A DNA stretch of 64,000 nt from an uncultured Rhodopila sp. (GCA_903932145.1 CAIZFE010000109.1:1-64000), one strand, 5' to 3'; shown: positions 52,982-62,030, counted from the stretch's first letter. Notes: generated from the letters alone by a model not told the origin. Numbers and translations: made by a program.

Positions 52982-54205
52982 ATGCGATGGAGCCTTTTTT
53001 CGGGCGCGCTGGCCCTTGTGGGATGCCTGCTGACGCCGGCACGCGGCGACGAACCGGGACTTACGCAGCACCTTCAAACCGTGATCAACAACTACCTCGA
53101 AGCACGCCGCGATATTGAGAGAATTTCGGGCGTTGCGCTGCATGTCGACGTCCATGGTCAAGATCCGATCGACTTGTATACCGGGACGAATGGCCGCGAC
53201 GGGAAGCCGCTTGACCAGAGAACGCTTTTCCAGATCGGCAGCAACACCAAGCATTTCACCTCTGCGTTGGTCTTGAAGATGGAAGCAGACGGTTTGCTCA
53301 ATCTGAATCAGACCGTTGGCGACTGGCTGCCGCAGTATCCGATCTGGGCCAATGTGACGATCCGTTCGCTACTGAACATGACCAGCGACATTCCCAATTA
53401 CAGTGAGACGGTGCCAATTGCCGAGACAATGTCGGCGGACCTGAACCATCAGTTCAGTCAAGGCGATCTGGTGGCAGCGGTCTATGACAAGGGCTTGCCG
53501 ATTCCAAGCGGCTACTTTTATTCGAACACCAACAACGTGCTTGCTGGCCTCATCATCGAAGCGGCCGCTCATATGCCGTTCGGCGACGCGCTGAAGGCCA
53601 TGCTTAAGCCGCTGAGCCTGAAAAACACGTATTACGCAGACGGTCCGTATCCGGGGCAGGTATTGCGTCGGCTTCCGGTGGGCACCTACGCCAATACCGA
53701 CTGCACCCTGTATCAACCCAAACCATGCGAGACGACGGCCTGGGCGGGATTGGTCGGTAAGGACGTGAGCCATCAGAACCTGTCATGGGCCGGTCCCGCT
53801 GGAGGGATGATCAGTAACACCACCGATCTCGCACATTGGGTTCGCGCGTTGTTCAAGGGCAAGGTGATCCCCCAACAGCAGCTTAATGAGATGATGTCGG
53901 TTGTTTCAACAAAGACCGGGCAGCCGATCCCCGATGTGTCGGCAGACAATCCGGCTGGCTTCGGTCTTGACCTCGGACGGGCCTATCAACCGACGCTCGG
54001 CGGCACATATTGGTTCTACCAGGGAACGACGTTCGGCTTCCGGGCGATCTTTGCCTACTGGCCACAATATGATCTGGTCATCACCGCAATGACCAACAGC
54101 CAGCCGGAAGACGCCGAGGATCAGTTTGCCGCAACGGTCGTCGGAGGGGCCTTTCAAACGTTGCAGAAAGACGGACTTGCTGCCAACGAGACTTTATCGC
54201 ATTGA
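52982..54205 (+). CDS. Serine beta-lactamase-like hydrolase (class C/EstB-like)
   Basis: This 407-aa exported enzyme has a signal peptide of about 22 residues (cut near ARG-DEP). The SxxK motif is in QIGSNTKHFTS (Ser87, Lys90) and the tyrosine motif in YFYSNTNN (Tyr180-Ser-Asn182). It resembles penicillin-binding esterases and AmpC-like proteins rather than a proven beta-lactamase. ATG 52982 sits at the start of a good signal peptide; the longer frame to 52907 would bury it. Substrate is unknown. Confidence 0.8.
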   Translation: MRWSLFSGALALVGCLLTPARGDEPGLTQHLQTVINNYLEARRDIERISGVALHVDVHGQDPIDLYTGTNGRDGKPLDQRTLFQIGSNTKHFTSALVLKMEADGLLNLNQTVGDWLPQYPIWANVTIRSLLNMTSDIPNYSETVPIAETMSADLNHQFSQGDLVAAVYDKGLPIPSGYFYSNTNNVLAGLIIEAAAHMPFGDALKAMLKPLSLKNTYYADGPYPGQVLRRLPVGTYANTDCTLYQPKPCETTAWAGLVGKDVSHQNLSWAGPAGGMISNTTDLAHWVRALFKGKVIPQQQLNEMMSVVSTKTGQPIPDVSADNPAGFGLDLGRAYQPTLGGTYWFYQGTTFGFRAIFAYWPQYDLVITAMTNSQPEDAEDQFAATVVGGAFQTLQKDGLAANETLSH

Positions 54206-54482
54206 ACACCCTCATCAAGCGGCATCCGTTTGGAAGCCGATCCATGTTCGACGCGATGCCTGAGACAGTCAGGGTCACTGTCGTTCGGTTCTGACCCCGG
54301 CCACCGCCGCCCAGGCCACGGCTTCGGCCTTTGCCCTAATGCCATCCGGCACTTTTGACGCGCGGGTCCCGGCCGGCGGTGCGGTCCAGATATTTGAGGG
54401 TTTCGTTTGCCCCGAGGGCGCCGCTCTGGACGAACCTCGCAAAACCGTCCTCAATGCCGCCACCAAACCAAGAAGGCGGACG
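54206..54482. other. Gap before the Tat-hydrolase operon
   Basis: About 275 bp; no gene or family repeat was recognised. The in-frame extension of the downstream gene back to 54339 has no similarity to its family, so this is probably its promoter and leader region. Confidence 0.35.
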
Positions 54483-55481
54483 ATGGCGGGAAACAACCAA
54501 CAGACCACGACATCGCGACGCGGCGTGCTGATCGGCGGGACGCTTGCCGCCGCCGCGGCATCGCTGCCTGCCGCCGCTGCCGAGTCCTTCTGGACGGCCC
54601 GCTACACCGCGAAAAAGGGCGATGTCACGCTGGCGATGTATCGCAAGCGGCTGCATCCTCCCGGGCCGGGCACGCCGAAACTGCCGGTGTTGTTCCTTGT
54701 CCACGGGTCCTCCATTTCGTCGATACCGAGTTTCGATCTGACGGTTCCGGGCGGTGGCGAATACTCACTGATGAATGTCTTCGCGCGCTGGGGCTTCGAT
54801 GTATGGACGATGGATTTTGAGGGCTACGGCAAATCCACCGTCACATCGGGCAATTCCGACATCGTCTCCGGCGTCAACGACCTGAAGGCCGCCATGCCGG
54901 TGGTCGAACGCGAGACGGGACTGACGAAATTCCATTTCATGGGCGAAAGTAGTGGCGCCATCCGGGCGGGTGCGTTCGCCGTCGCCCAGCCGGCGTCCGT
55001 CGAAAGCCTGATTCTGGAAGCCTTCTCCTACACCGGCAAAGGTTCCCCCACCCTGGCCAAGCGCGGCGAGCAGACGGAATTCTATCGCACGCACAACCGT
55101 CGCAAGCGCGACGAGACGATGATTCTCAGCATCTTCACCCGTGACAAGCCCGGCACCTCCGATCCGCGCGTGGCAGTGGCGCTGGCGCAGGCCGAGATGC
55201 CGAACGGCGACACCGTTCCCACCGGCACCTATCTCGATATGACCGCCAACCTGCCGCTGGTCGATCCGGCCAAAGTGCAGTGTCCGGTGCTGATGGTGCG
55301 CGGCGAATACGACGGCATATCGACCGAGGAAGACCTGCTCGACTTCTTCAGCAAACTGCCAACGCCGAACAAGCAATATGCCGTTATCCCCGGCGCCGCG
55401 CATGCGATCGCCATGAGCCTCACACGCGCCGACCTTTGGCATGTCATGCGCGAATTCCTGACCATGCCGAAAACCGCCTGA
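54483..55481 (+). CDS. Tat-exported alpha/beta-hydrolase
   Basis: This 332-aa protein has a twin-arginine signal (TSRRGVLIGGTLAAAAASLPAAAAES). The hydrolase has LFLVHGSSISSIPSFDL as oxyanion loop and FHFMGESSGAIRAGAF as nucleophile elbow (GESSG). The acid is probably in RGEYDGISTEED and the catalytic His in PGAAHAIAM. It should fold in the cytoplasm and act in the periplasm. It heads an operon with two duplicated cupin-like proteins (spacings 12 and 13 nt). AGAAGGCGG precedes ATG 54483. Substrate is unknown. Confidence 0.82.
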   Translation: MAGNNQQTTTSRRGVLIGGTLAAAAASLPAAAAESFWTARYTAKKGDVTLAMYRKRLHPPGPGTPKLPVLFLVHGSSISSIPSFDLTVPGGGEYSLMNVFARWGFDVWTMDFEGYGKSTVTSGNSDIVSGVNDLKAAMPVVERETGLTKFHFMGESSGAIRAGAFAVAQPASVESLILEAFSYTGKGSPTLAKRGEQTEFYRTHNRRKRDETMILSIFTRDKPGTSDPRVAVALAQAEMPNGDTVPTGTYLDMTANLPLVDPAKVQCPVLMVRGEYDGISTEEDLLDFFSKLPTPNKQYAVIPGAAHAIAMSLTRADLWHVMREFLTMPKTA

Positions 55482-55493
55482 GGGAAGCCACAA

Positions 55494-55850
55494 ATGGGTA
55501 TTCACGTTCACAATCTGTATTGCGATGCTAACGGCGAGTCTCACTGGCGTGACATCCAGATCGACTGGGCTCAGGAAGGACCGGAGGGCAAGACCTCCGC
55601 CCGTCAGCCCGTCAACGGCATCATCTTCCGCCAAACGCAGGCGGAGCACGATCGCCCCTGGCATCCGGCACCCCGGCGGCAATACATCATCAACCTCGAC
55701 GCGGGGGTGGAACTGACCGCCAGCGATGGCGAAGCCCGGGTTATCGGCGCCGGGGAGATCGTTTTGGTCGAGGACACCTCCGGCAAGGGCCATTTGTCCA
55801 AGTCGGTCAACAACCAGATGCGGCACTCTATTTTCGTGCCGATCGAATAA
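55494..55850 (+). CDS. Cupin-like protein, copy 1
   Basis: This 118-aa protein, MGIHVHNLYCDANGESHWRD..., has the beta-barrel core WHPAPRRQYIINLDAGVELTASDGEARVIGAGEIVLVEDTSGKGHLS and ends MRHSIFVPIE. It looks like a single-domain cupin, but the metal-binding His set is incomplete (HPAPR, HLS). It is a clear paralog of the next gene. GAGGGAAGCC lies upstream of ATG 55494. Located after the Tat hydrolase, it probably acts in the same pathway in the cytoplasm. Confidence 0.72.
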   Translation: MGIHVHNLYCDANGESHWRDIQIDWAQEGPEGKTSARQPVNGIIFRQTQAEHDRPWHPAPRRQYIINLDAGVELTASDGEARVIGAGEIVLVEDTSGKGHLSKSVNNQMRHSIFVPIE

Positions 55851-55863
55851 GGAGAAACGAAAT

Positions 55864-56214
55864 ATGCGTATTCATAACATCTATGTTGATGACGCCGGCG
55901 AAACACACTGGCGCGATGTCGAGGTCGAGTGGGTCGAGGAACGCAACGGCAGCAAGCTGTCGGCACGCCTGCCCGCCACCGGCATCATTTTCCGCGAAAC
56001 CGGCGGCGACTATGACTTGAGCTGGCACCCGGCCCCGCGGCGCCAATACATCATCAACCTGGATGGTGGCGTGAAAATCACCGCCAGCGACGGCGAAGCG
56101 CGTGAAATCGGCGCCGGCGAGGTTATCCTGGTGGAGGACATTCGCGGCAAAGGCCACCTGTCGCAATCGATCGGCGGCAAAATGCGGCACTCGATCTTCG
56201 TGCCGATTGAATAA
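55864..56214 (+). CDS. Cupin-like protein, copy 2
   Basis: This 116-aa paralog of the preceding gene begins MRIHNIYVDDAGETHWRDVEVEW and has the same core WHPAPRRQYIINLDGGVKITASDGEAREIGAGEVILVEDIRGKGHLS and the same end MRHSIFVPIE. The two copies differ mainly in the N-terminal half. AAGGAG precedes ATG 55864. Such adjacent duplication suggests a heteromer or two related ligands. A strong hairpin follows in the next gap. Confidence 0.72.
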   Translation: MRIHNIYVDDAGETHWRDVEVEWVEERNGSKLSARLPATGIIFRETGGDYDLSWHPAPRRQYIINLDGGVKITASDGEAREIGAGEVILVEDIRGKGHLSQSIGGKMRHSIFVPIE

Positions 56215-56261
56215 CGACACACCCTGGCGCCTGGATCGTCTGGCGGTCATAGCGCGAAAAA

Positions 56262-56289
56262 AAGGCCGGGGGATTGATCCCCCGGCCTT
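56262..56289. terminator. Bidirectional terminator, unit 1
   Basis: A perfect 12-bp stem (56262-56273 with 56278-56289) with a TTGA loop is flanked on the left by AAAAAA, giving a T run on the minus strand. It can end the small exported-protein gene on the minus strand and the cupin operon on the plus strand. Confidence 0.8.
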
Positions 56290-56311
56290 CTTGCTAAATG
56301 TTCGTAAAGGT

Positions 56312-56461
56312 TTAGCCACCGCCACCCATCAGGCTCGGGCCATTGTCGGAACCAGCCTGCCGCGTCGTCTGCGTGGCGCTGTACGGGGCAGCCTGCGCCA
56401 ACTGTGCAACACCAGCAGTCAGGCCCATTGCGACAACGGCTGCGAGGATCATGCTTTTCAT
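56312..56461 (-). CDS. Small exported DNGPSLMGGGG protein, copy 1
   Basis: This 49-aa frame, MKSMILAAVVAMGLTAGVAQ and then LAQA|APYSA, encodes a short signal peptide (cleavage after AQA) and a mature peptide of about 25 residues ending SDNGPSLMGGGG. ATG 56461 has GGAGAG upstream. The gene is too short for usual gene finding, but it has a paralog 359 bp away with the same signal-peptide style and the same C-terminal DNGPSLMGGGG, plus conserved upstream DNA and its own terminator. Function is unknown; secreted small protein or peptide precursor. Confidence 0.72.
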   Translation of the reverse strand: MKSMILAAVVAMGLTAGVAQLAQAAPYSATQTTRQAGSDNGPSLMGGGG

Positions 56462-56618
56462 CGGAACTCTCCATCAATCTTGTCGGGCGGAATGTCCGGC
56501 TTCGATGTCCTGAAAATAGGTCTGTGCACCCGGGATGATAATCCAGGCATTCGGCATTAGATTTATGCGTTAAGCAGAGCAATGAAGGGGACTTCTCCGA
56601 TGCACTTACAGACAACAA

Positions 56619-56644
56619 AAAGGCCGGGAGAATACCCGGCCTTT
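56619..56644. terminator. Terminator, unit 2
   Basis: A 10-bp stem (56619-56628 with 56635-56644) with a 6-nt loop is flanked on the left by AAAA, giving a T run on the minus strand. It ends the second small exported-protein gene. Confidence 0.75.
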
Positions 56645-56667
56645 CCGTTACGCGTTTCGAAAGAAGA

Positions 56668-56820
56668 TTAGCCGCCGCCGCCCATCAGGCTCGGGCCATT
56701 GTCACGCCCACCCTGTTGGGTAGAGGTCTGCGAACCCTGATAGGGAGCAGCCTGGGCCATCTGAGCGACACCGACGCTAAGGCTCAGCGCGGCGATGGCT
56801 GCAAGGAACATGGTTTTCAT
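56668..56820 (-). CDS. Small exported DNGPSLMGGGG protein, copy 2
   Basis: This 50-aa frame, MKTMFLAAIAALSLSVGVAQ followed by MAQA|APYQGS, has a mature tail of QTSTQQGGRDNGPSLMGGGG. The signal peptide and the C-terminal DNGPSLMGGGG match copy 1; the middle part differs (QTTRQAGS vs QTSTQQGGR). GGAGAA precedes ATG 56820. Upstream DNA (about 56821-56928) is also shared with copy 1. Confidence 0.72.
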   Translation of the reverse strand: MKTMFLAAIAALSLSVGVAQMAQAAPYQGSQTSTQQGGRDNGPSLMGGGG

Positions 56821-56966
56821 CGGAATTCTCCATCAATCTCGTCGGGCGGAATGTCCGGCTTCGATGGACGGAAGATAGGTTTATGCCGCCTGGATGATAA
56901 TCGAGGCATTTGGCATTAGATTTATGCGCCACTCGCGTCAATCGCAGCCCGGTCGCGCCTTGAAAC

Positions 56967-57908
56967 TCAAACCAGCCAGGTCGCCTCGTTCTCGCCCCAA
57001 GTTCGCCCGTCTTGCAGCCGCTGCTCCAGCAAGCGGAATTCCTCGACCAGGAAGTCGATCACCACGCGGGTTCGTTGCGCCAAATGCCGGCGGGACGGAT
57101 ACACGACGAACGCCTTTCTGCGGCGGGCCACGTAGTCAGGGAGCAGCCGATACAGCCGCCCCGCTCGGATTTCCGTCACCGTCAGCGGGTCGCCCAACAG
57201 CGCAATCCCGTATCCGGACAACGCCGCCTGCCGCACCACCAGACTGTTGTTCGACCGGAACGCACTCGTCACCTCGACCTCGACCGCGCCCTCGGGACCG
57301 GTAAAGGCCCAGTGATTGCTGTCAGGCCCGACCTCCTGGACGATGCAGGTGTGGTTCAGCAAATCGGACGGATGCGACGGGGCGCCGCGGCGTTCCAGAT
57401 ACGCCGGGGCGGCCACCGGCGCCGACGACATGGTCGTCAGGGCGCGAGACACCAGCGACGTATCCGCCGGTTGCTCGAACCGCAGCGCCACGTCCAACCG
57501 CTCGGCCACCAGATCGTCGGCGTATTCGCTGACCACCAGTTCCACCGACAGGCCGGGATGGCGGCTGACCAGCGCGGTGAAGTCCGTCACCAGCAGAAGC
57601 GCGGCACCCACCGGGACGCCGACGCGGACCAGGCCGGTCGGAGCGCCACCGTTCTTGCCGAACCGGTCCTCCAGATCCTCCGCCTGTTCCAGCAAATGCC
57701 GAGCGCGCACCACGAGATCCTGGCCGTCGTCGGTCAGGCTGAGTTTGCGGGTGGTGCGGTGGAACAAGCGGACGCCGAAATGGTCCTCCAGTTGCGCGAC
57801 CTGACGGGTCACGGCGGACTGGCTGGCGTTGCCCTCCCGCGCGACGGCGGAGAACGAGCCGGTCTCGACCACGCGGATAAAGGTGTGCAGCCCGTTGATC
57901 AGGTCCAT
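56967..57908 (-). CDS. LysR-family transcriptional regulator
   Basis: This 313-aa regulator has an N-terminal winged helix (1-60: MDLINGLHTFIRVVETGSFSAVAREGNASQSAVTRQVAQLEDHFGVRLFHRTTR) and a C-terminal effector-binding domain of two Rossmann-like halves. The gene lies 25 bp downstream of an M20 deacylase on the same strand, so it may be co-transcribed, with the acid or amide product as possible effector. It could also act on the divergent neighbours. Confidence 0.9.
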   Translation of the reverse strand: MDLINGLHTFIRVVETGSFSAVAREGNASQSAVTRQVAQLEDHFGVRLFHRTTRKLSLTDDGQDLVVRARHLLEQAEDLEDRFGKNGGAPTGLVRVGVPVGAALLLVTDFTALVSRHPGLSVELVVSEYADDLVAERLDVALRFEQPADTSLVSRALTTMSSAPVAAPAYLERRGAPSHPSDLLNHTCIVQEVGPDSNHWAFTGPEGAVEVEVTSAFRSNNSLVVRQAALSGYGIALLGDPLTVTEIRAGRLYRLLPDYVARRRKAFVVYPSRRHLAQRTRVVIDFLVEEFRLLEQRLQDGRTWGENEATWLV

Positions 57909-57933
57909 TGTCTGCCCCGGTTCGGGCGAGCGG

Positions 57934-59043
57934 TCAGACCGCCAGCCGCAGCGCCAATGCCTGGAACATGGGGACGGCGGCGGCGAGTTCCGACAGGCGA
58001 ACCGCTTCGCCGGGTTTGTGAGCGACGCCGATGTCGCCCGGACCCATCACAACGCACGGCGCAATCGCCTGTAGGACGGATGCGTCGGTTCCGAACGGCG
58101 CGGTGGTGGCGGGCTGTCCGCTGACCTCGACGCAGTACCGAACGAACGGATGATCGGCGGCGAGTTCCGGCGGGGTCCCTTCCTCGGCTTCGGTGACGAC
58201 GATGCTGCAGCGGGCGGCGGCTTCATGGACGGCGACGCGGATCGGCGCCGGATCGATCGCGGCGGAGTAGCGGAACTTGATGCGGGCGGTCGCGACCGGG
58301 ACGGTGACGTTGATCGCGGTGCCGTGGTTGTCGATCACGATATTGAAATCACTGAACTTCGGATCGTAGGCGGTGTCGTGCAGTGCGGAGTCGGTCAGTA
58401 TCCGCTCGTAGATGGCTTTCATGTCCGCCAGGAACGGGATCAGGTCCCAGTTCGCGTTGCGGCCGATGCCCTTGGCGCTGTGGGCCTGCACGCCGATCGC
58501 CACGCAGGTGAACAGGATATGGCTGCGATGGCCGCGCACCGGCTGCAAGCCGGTTGGTTCGACCACCAGAATCCCCTTGGGGCGCACCGACCGGACCAAC
58601 GCCGACCGTTCGGCCATGACGCGGGCGCCTTGCTTGGTGGATTCCTCGTCGGTGGTGATGAGGAAGGTGACCGGGACGCTATCCGGCAGCCCTCGGGCGG
58701 CGATGATCGCGGCGGCGACGGGGCCTTTCATGTCAGTGCTGCCCAATCCGTGCAGGACTCCGTCCGCGTCAATGTGGGCGGACCACGGATCGTCCCGCCA
58801 GCCGGTATCGGGAACGGTGTCCATGTGGCCGGAGAACGCGATTCCGCCCGGCCCGCCGCGATGCGCGACCAGCACGCGCTTCGGCACGCCGGCGGCGTCG
58901 TGGTAATCGAGGCGTTCGATTTCGAACCCGGTGAGTTCCGGCTCGATCCGGTCGGACACGGGCAGGTTGGAGATGAAGCTGCGGCTGTCGAGCCGGACAA
59001 GGTCGCGAGTCAGGGTAGCGATGCTTGAGGTCGGGTCGGTCAT
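57934..59043 (-). CDS. M20 family amidohydrolase (ArgE/DapE-like deacylase)
   Basis: This 369-aa zinc deacylase has GIAFSGHMDTVPDTGWRDDPW (His and Asp), LHGLGSTDMKGPVAAAI (bridging Asp), ITTDEESTKQGA (Glu), VEPTG and a C-terminal His (AHKPGE). The zinc-site set is complete, unlike the interrupted M20 gene at 49777. It resembles acetylornithine deacetylase/succinyl-diaminopimelate desuccinylase, but several close families exist. ATG 59043 is at the domain start. The LysR gene follows by 25 bp. Confidence 0.85.
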   Translation of the reverse strand: MTDPTSSIATLTRDLVRLDSRSFISNLPVSDRIEPELTGFEIERLDYHDAAGVPKRVLVAHRGGPGGIAFSGHMDTVPDTGWRDDPWSAHIDADGVLHGLGSTDMKGPVAAAIIAARGLPDSVPVTFLITTDEESTKQGARVMAERSALVRSVRPKGILVVEPTGLQPVRGHRSHILFTCVAIGVQAHSAKGIGRNANWDLIPFLADMKAIYERILTDSALHDTAYDPKFSDFNIVIDNHGTAINVTVPVATARIKFRYSAAIDPAPIRVAVHEAAARCSIVVTEAEEGTPPELAADHPFVRYCVEVSGQPATTAPFGTDASVLQAIAPCVVMGPGDIGVAHKPGEAVRLSELAAAVPMFQALALRLAV

Positions 59044-59240
59044 GGCTGCTGCATAGTCCGGTAAAGGTCCCGCTAGCAACGGGTGGACAGTGGACGCAAG
59101 AGACTTTCCGCTTAACGGCTCATGTGCGCCCGCGATCATCAACCGGCGGTCATACCGAAAACCAGGACAGTTACGAGACTGTCGCATCGGGAGCAGGTTT
59201 CGATGGTTGCGGGACGGCGACGCAAGGGGGCCCCCGTTCT

Positions 59241-59963
59241 TTATAGCTTCGAAGCAGCCGCGCCGGCGCGTGTGGCCTCGTCGCGATAGGCTTTGCGGAT
59301 GGCTGCCCCATCCCCATCGGCGCTGTCGAGCGGAAAGATGTCGGAGTCGCGGTTCGGTTGTTCCTTTATCGCTCTGAATATGGCGTCCAGCTTGAAGCCG
59401 GGTGCGTCGGGCTTAAGCACGCTCACCCGGAACTCATCGTTATCCATGCTACAGCGTATGTGCTCCGCCCCCGTCACCCGCAGCAGGCTCAGCGGATCGA
59501 GTGTGGTGTCGACCGGCGCGGCGAGGCGACGCACCAACGCCATATCGGTTGGTTCGAATGCAAGATAAACACGCGTGCGGTCCTCATCGATCGGCTGCAC
59601 ACGTTCGATATAACGGCCGACCGTTTTGCCGTCCCACATCAGCGTGATGACAATCTGACCTGGAGCACTCTGCCCTGGATACCTGGCGCCAATTTCGCCT
59701 GTCACGCCGGCACGGCGCAGGAACCAGGGTATGCCGACGCCCTCCAAACTATCCAAAACCTCATCCGACGGCTGGCCGAACCGGAGCAGTTCGAACTCGG
59801 TGCCAGGCGCCGCCGCGCCGTCCTGCTCCATGACAACTGGTTTGGCCGCGTGCGGGCCCAACGGGTTGAACGAGAGTCCGGCGATTGCAGCCAGTCCCAG
59901 CAGGTAGGCGGCAAATTTCATTTTGCTGAAAGGCGACGCCGAGAAGGCGAACAACGACATCAT
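59241..59963 (-). CDS. Uncharacterised membrane-anchored protein
   Basis: This 240-aa protein has an N-terminal helix (about 5-30, FSASPFSKMKFAAYLLGLAAIAGLSF) and a soluble domain with FELLRFGQPSDEVLDSL, QIVITLMWDGKTVGRYIERVQP and VYLAFEPTD. I do not recognise a family. The M48 protease gene ends 2 nt upstream, so it is probably translated with it; a GTG at 59972 would overlap that stop. It may be an accessory of the LemA/M48 unit. Confidence 0.6.
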   Translation of the reverse strand: MMSLFAFSASPFSKMKFAAYLLGLAAIAGLSFNPLGPHAAKPVVMEQDGAAAPGTEFELLRFGQPSDEVLDSLEGVGIPWFLRRAGVTGEIGARYPGQSAPGQIVITLMWDGKTVGRYIERVQPIDEDRTRVYLAFEPTDMALVRRLAAPVDTTLDPLSLLRVTGAEHIRCSMDNDEFRVSVLKPDAPGFKLDAIFRAIKEQPNRDSDIFPLDSADGDGAAIRKAYRDEATRAGAAASKL

Positions 59964-59965
59964 GG

Positions 59966-62002
59966 CTACCACTTATCCTCATGGATGCTGAAGCGTTCCC
60001 CCCTAACCAACCGACTTCGGTGCGAATCGCAGACTTCGGCAGTCATTTTCGCCCCCGGGTCCAGCGCCGAAGGAGGAATGACGCGGCTGGTTTGGAACGA
60101 ACGGCCTTCCAGCATCGCGTTCAAGGCTTCGGCGAAATAGGGGCGCAGCGGCGGAGCGAGCACCGGTGGCTTCGCTACGGAAAAGGATGGGTCTGTTGGC
60201 TTGCTGCCGTCCGATACTTGCACCGTTTTTTCGAAGTCCGCGATGGCGAGCGTGACGCCGGTCGTGTCCGGGCCATCGGCAGTGAGCGTGGCGGTGAGCC
60301 GCATCTGCTCGATCGTTTCGCTCGTGATCGACCATGTCACTGATTTGCCGGCAATTGCGTTCACATGGGAATGCACAAGGATACCGCACTGGCGGGCGCG
60401 CAAGAAGGGGGCGATGCTGCCTTGGCTCAGGCGCTGCCAGGCCTCGTGCACCGGCATTGCGTATGACGCCATCAGATCGGTTGCGGGGCGGTCCACCCGG
60501 GGCGTGTCGTCCGCCAGGGGCTTCCCGGCATGTCCCGAGATCATGAAGCCGCCAAGATTGAGCTCCTTCGGGCTCAGCATCATCATTTGGGCGTCGGTTC
60601 GCATTTGCCCGTTTTGCGTGACATTGATGCCGAATGCTTTCGCATGAGTAGCGAATTCCGACGCCATCTGGTTACAGGCATCGATAGGCACCTTCTGTCC
60701 GATCAGGGTTTTCCATTCCGCAATCTGGCAGGCGCGAGCCTTCTCCTGGAAAAATGCCAGGTCCGTGCCGGGCAAGTCCAACACATGGCCCATTTGGCCC
60801 AGTACGCCGCCGATGTTGCCGCGATGAACCGCCAAAGTGACCAAGAACGTGGCCAACATCGCCACCCCGAGATCCCAGCGCAGACCCAGAATGAGGCGAT
60901 CGTTACCGACCTCGCGAAACGCCCGGAGAGCGCTCGTCCGCGGCGCGGCGCCGACGGCGGCGACCCGCTCCAGATCTGTCGTATTCCACGCCGCCACCCC
61001 GGCGCTTTCAACGTCATGCACACGCGAGCCGGTGAAACCGCGCGTGTCGCGCCGGGGTCGCGCATCCAGCGCCATCTGGCCGGTCGTAGCTACAATAGCT
61101 TGAATGCGGTCGATGATCGGCGGATGGGTGGCCAACCGGCCCAGAGCAATGCCGTCAATCATCATGGCGTCGTGCTCGACCGGCAGGCCAGGAAGTGCGC
61201 TGTTGCCTTGAATGCGGTGCAAGGCCGACACGAAAGCGGCCGGGTCTTGCGTCAACCGGACCGCCTCGGCATCGGCGATAAATTCACGCGCCGACGCAAT
61301 CAGCAGGCGCGACGCGAAGCCCAGCCGCAGGCATAGTTGCGAGAGCAGCGCGACACCCAGATAGATCGGGAACAAGACAGGCACGAACAGCAAGGAAGCA
61401 ATATGCCGGTAACGCCTTGGCTTCCAGCCGCCGAAACGGTCGAGCAGTGTCATACTGCGCAAGAACACATTGGCGGCCGCGATCAGGCGCGCGTCTCCAT
61501 TACGGATATGCACCAGCTCGTGCGCGATCACCGACGACAATTCGTCGTCGTCCAGCCCATCGATGATACCGCGGGTGAACACGATCACGGAAGACTTGCG
61601 GGTGATGCCGCAGGCAAACGCGTTCATGGCCGCGCTGTCGAGAACGCCGACATAGGGCGCCGGAAGGCCCGCCGCGATCGCCAACGGTTCGACGAGCCCG
61701 CACAACCGGGGCTCGTCCGCGTTGTCGACGAAGCGAAACGCCACAACCTTGCGAACGGTTTTCACGTGCCACCACATTTGTATGGCAAACAACGCTGTGG
61801 CGGTAAGCGTTACCGCCGGCACATAACGGGCGGCATAGCCACCCCAATGATACCAAGGCAAGTGGGCCGGATCGGCATAAAGCAGCGGCATGAACAAGGT
61901 GATTGCCGCCAGCGGCTGCATCAGCACGACAAAACTAAGCAGCAGGGCGATCGAGCGGGCGTTGTTGTGCTCGACCCAGCCGAACAGTCCGTTCGCGCGC
62001 AT
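59966..62002 (-). CDS. M48 metallopeptidase with long C-terminal extension
   Basis: This 678-aa protein has at least two N-terminal helices (about 16-42, 60-78) and an M48 catalytic core with VIAHELVHIRNGD (zinc-binding HExxH at 161-165) and ASAREFIADAEAVRL for the third ligand. After further helices there is a roughly 300-residue soluble extension (from about 380) without a family I recognise. HtpX-like M48 enzymes work in membrane protein quality control, and LemA directly upstream is a common partner. AAGGGAC precedes ATG 62002. Confidence 0.85.
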   Translation of the reverse strand: MRANGLFGWVEHNNARSIALLLSFVVLMQPLAAITLFMPLLYADPAHLPWYHWGGYAARYVPAVTLTATALFAIQMWWHVKTVRKVVAFRFVDNADEPRLCGLVEPLAIAAGLPAPYVGVLDSAAMNAFACGITRKSSVIVFTRGIIDGLDDDELSSVIAHELVHIRNGDARLIAAANVFLRSMTLLDRFGGWKPRRYRHIASLLFVPVLFPIYLGVALLSQLCLRLGFASRLLIASAREFIADAEAVRLTQDPAAFVSALHRIQGNSALPGLPVEHDAMMIDGIALGRLATHPPIIDRIQAIVATTGQMALDARPRRDTRGFTGSRVHDVESAGVAAWNTTDLERVAAVGAAPRTSALRAFREVGNDRLILGLRWDLGVAMLATFLVTLAVHRGNIGGVLGQMGHVLDLPGTDLAFFQEKARACQIAEWKTLIGQKVPIDACNQMASEFATHAKAFGINVTQNGQMRTDAQMMMLSPKELNLGGFMISGHAGKPLADDTPRVDRPATDLMASYAMPVHEAWQRLSQGSIAPFLRARQCGILVHSHVNAIAGKSVTWSITSETIEQMRLTATLTADGPDTTGVTLAIADFEKTVQVSDGSKPTDPSFSVAKPPVLAPPLRPYFAEALNAMLEGRSFQTSRVIPPSALDPGAKMTAEVCDSHRSRLVRGERFSIHEDKW

Positions 62003-62030
62003 GGCTCGTGTCCCTTTGGCGCAAAGCGGC

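Larger units (their letters stand above)
56262..56928. repeat. Tandem duplication of a ~359-bp unit
   Basis: Unit 1 (about 56262-56569) and unit 2 (about 56619-56928) share terminator, reading frame, the upstream words TCTCCATCAATC and GTCGGGCGGAATGTCCGGCTTCGATG, and the end GGCATTAGATTTATGCG, with an offset of 359 bp between start codons. Divergence between copies is moderate, so the duplication is not recent but both frames stay open. Confidence 0.75.
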
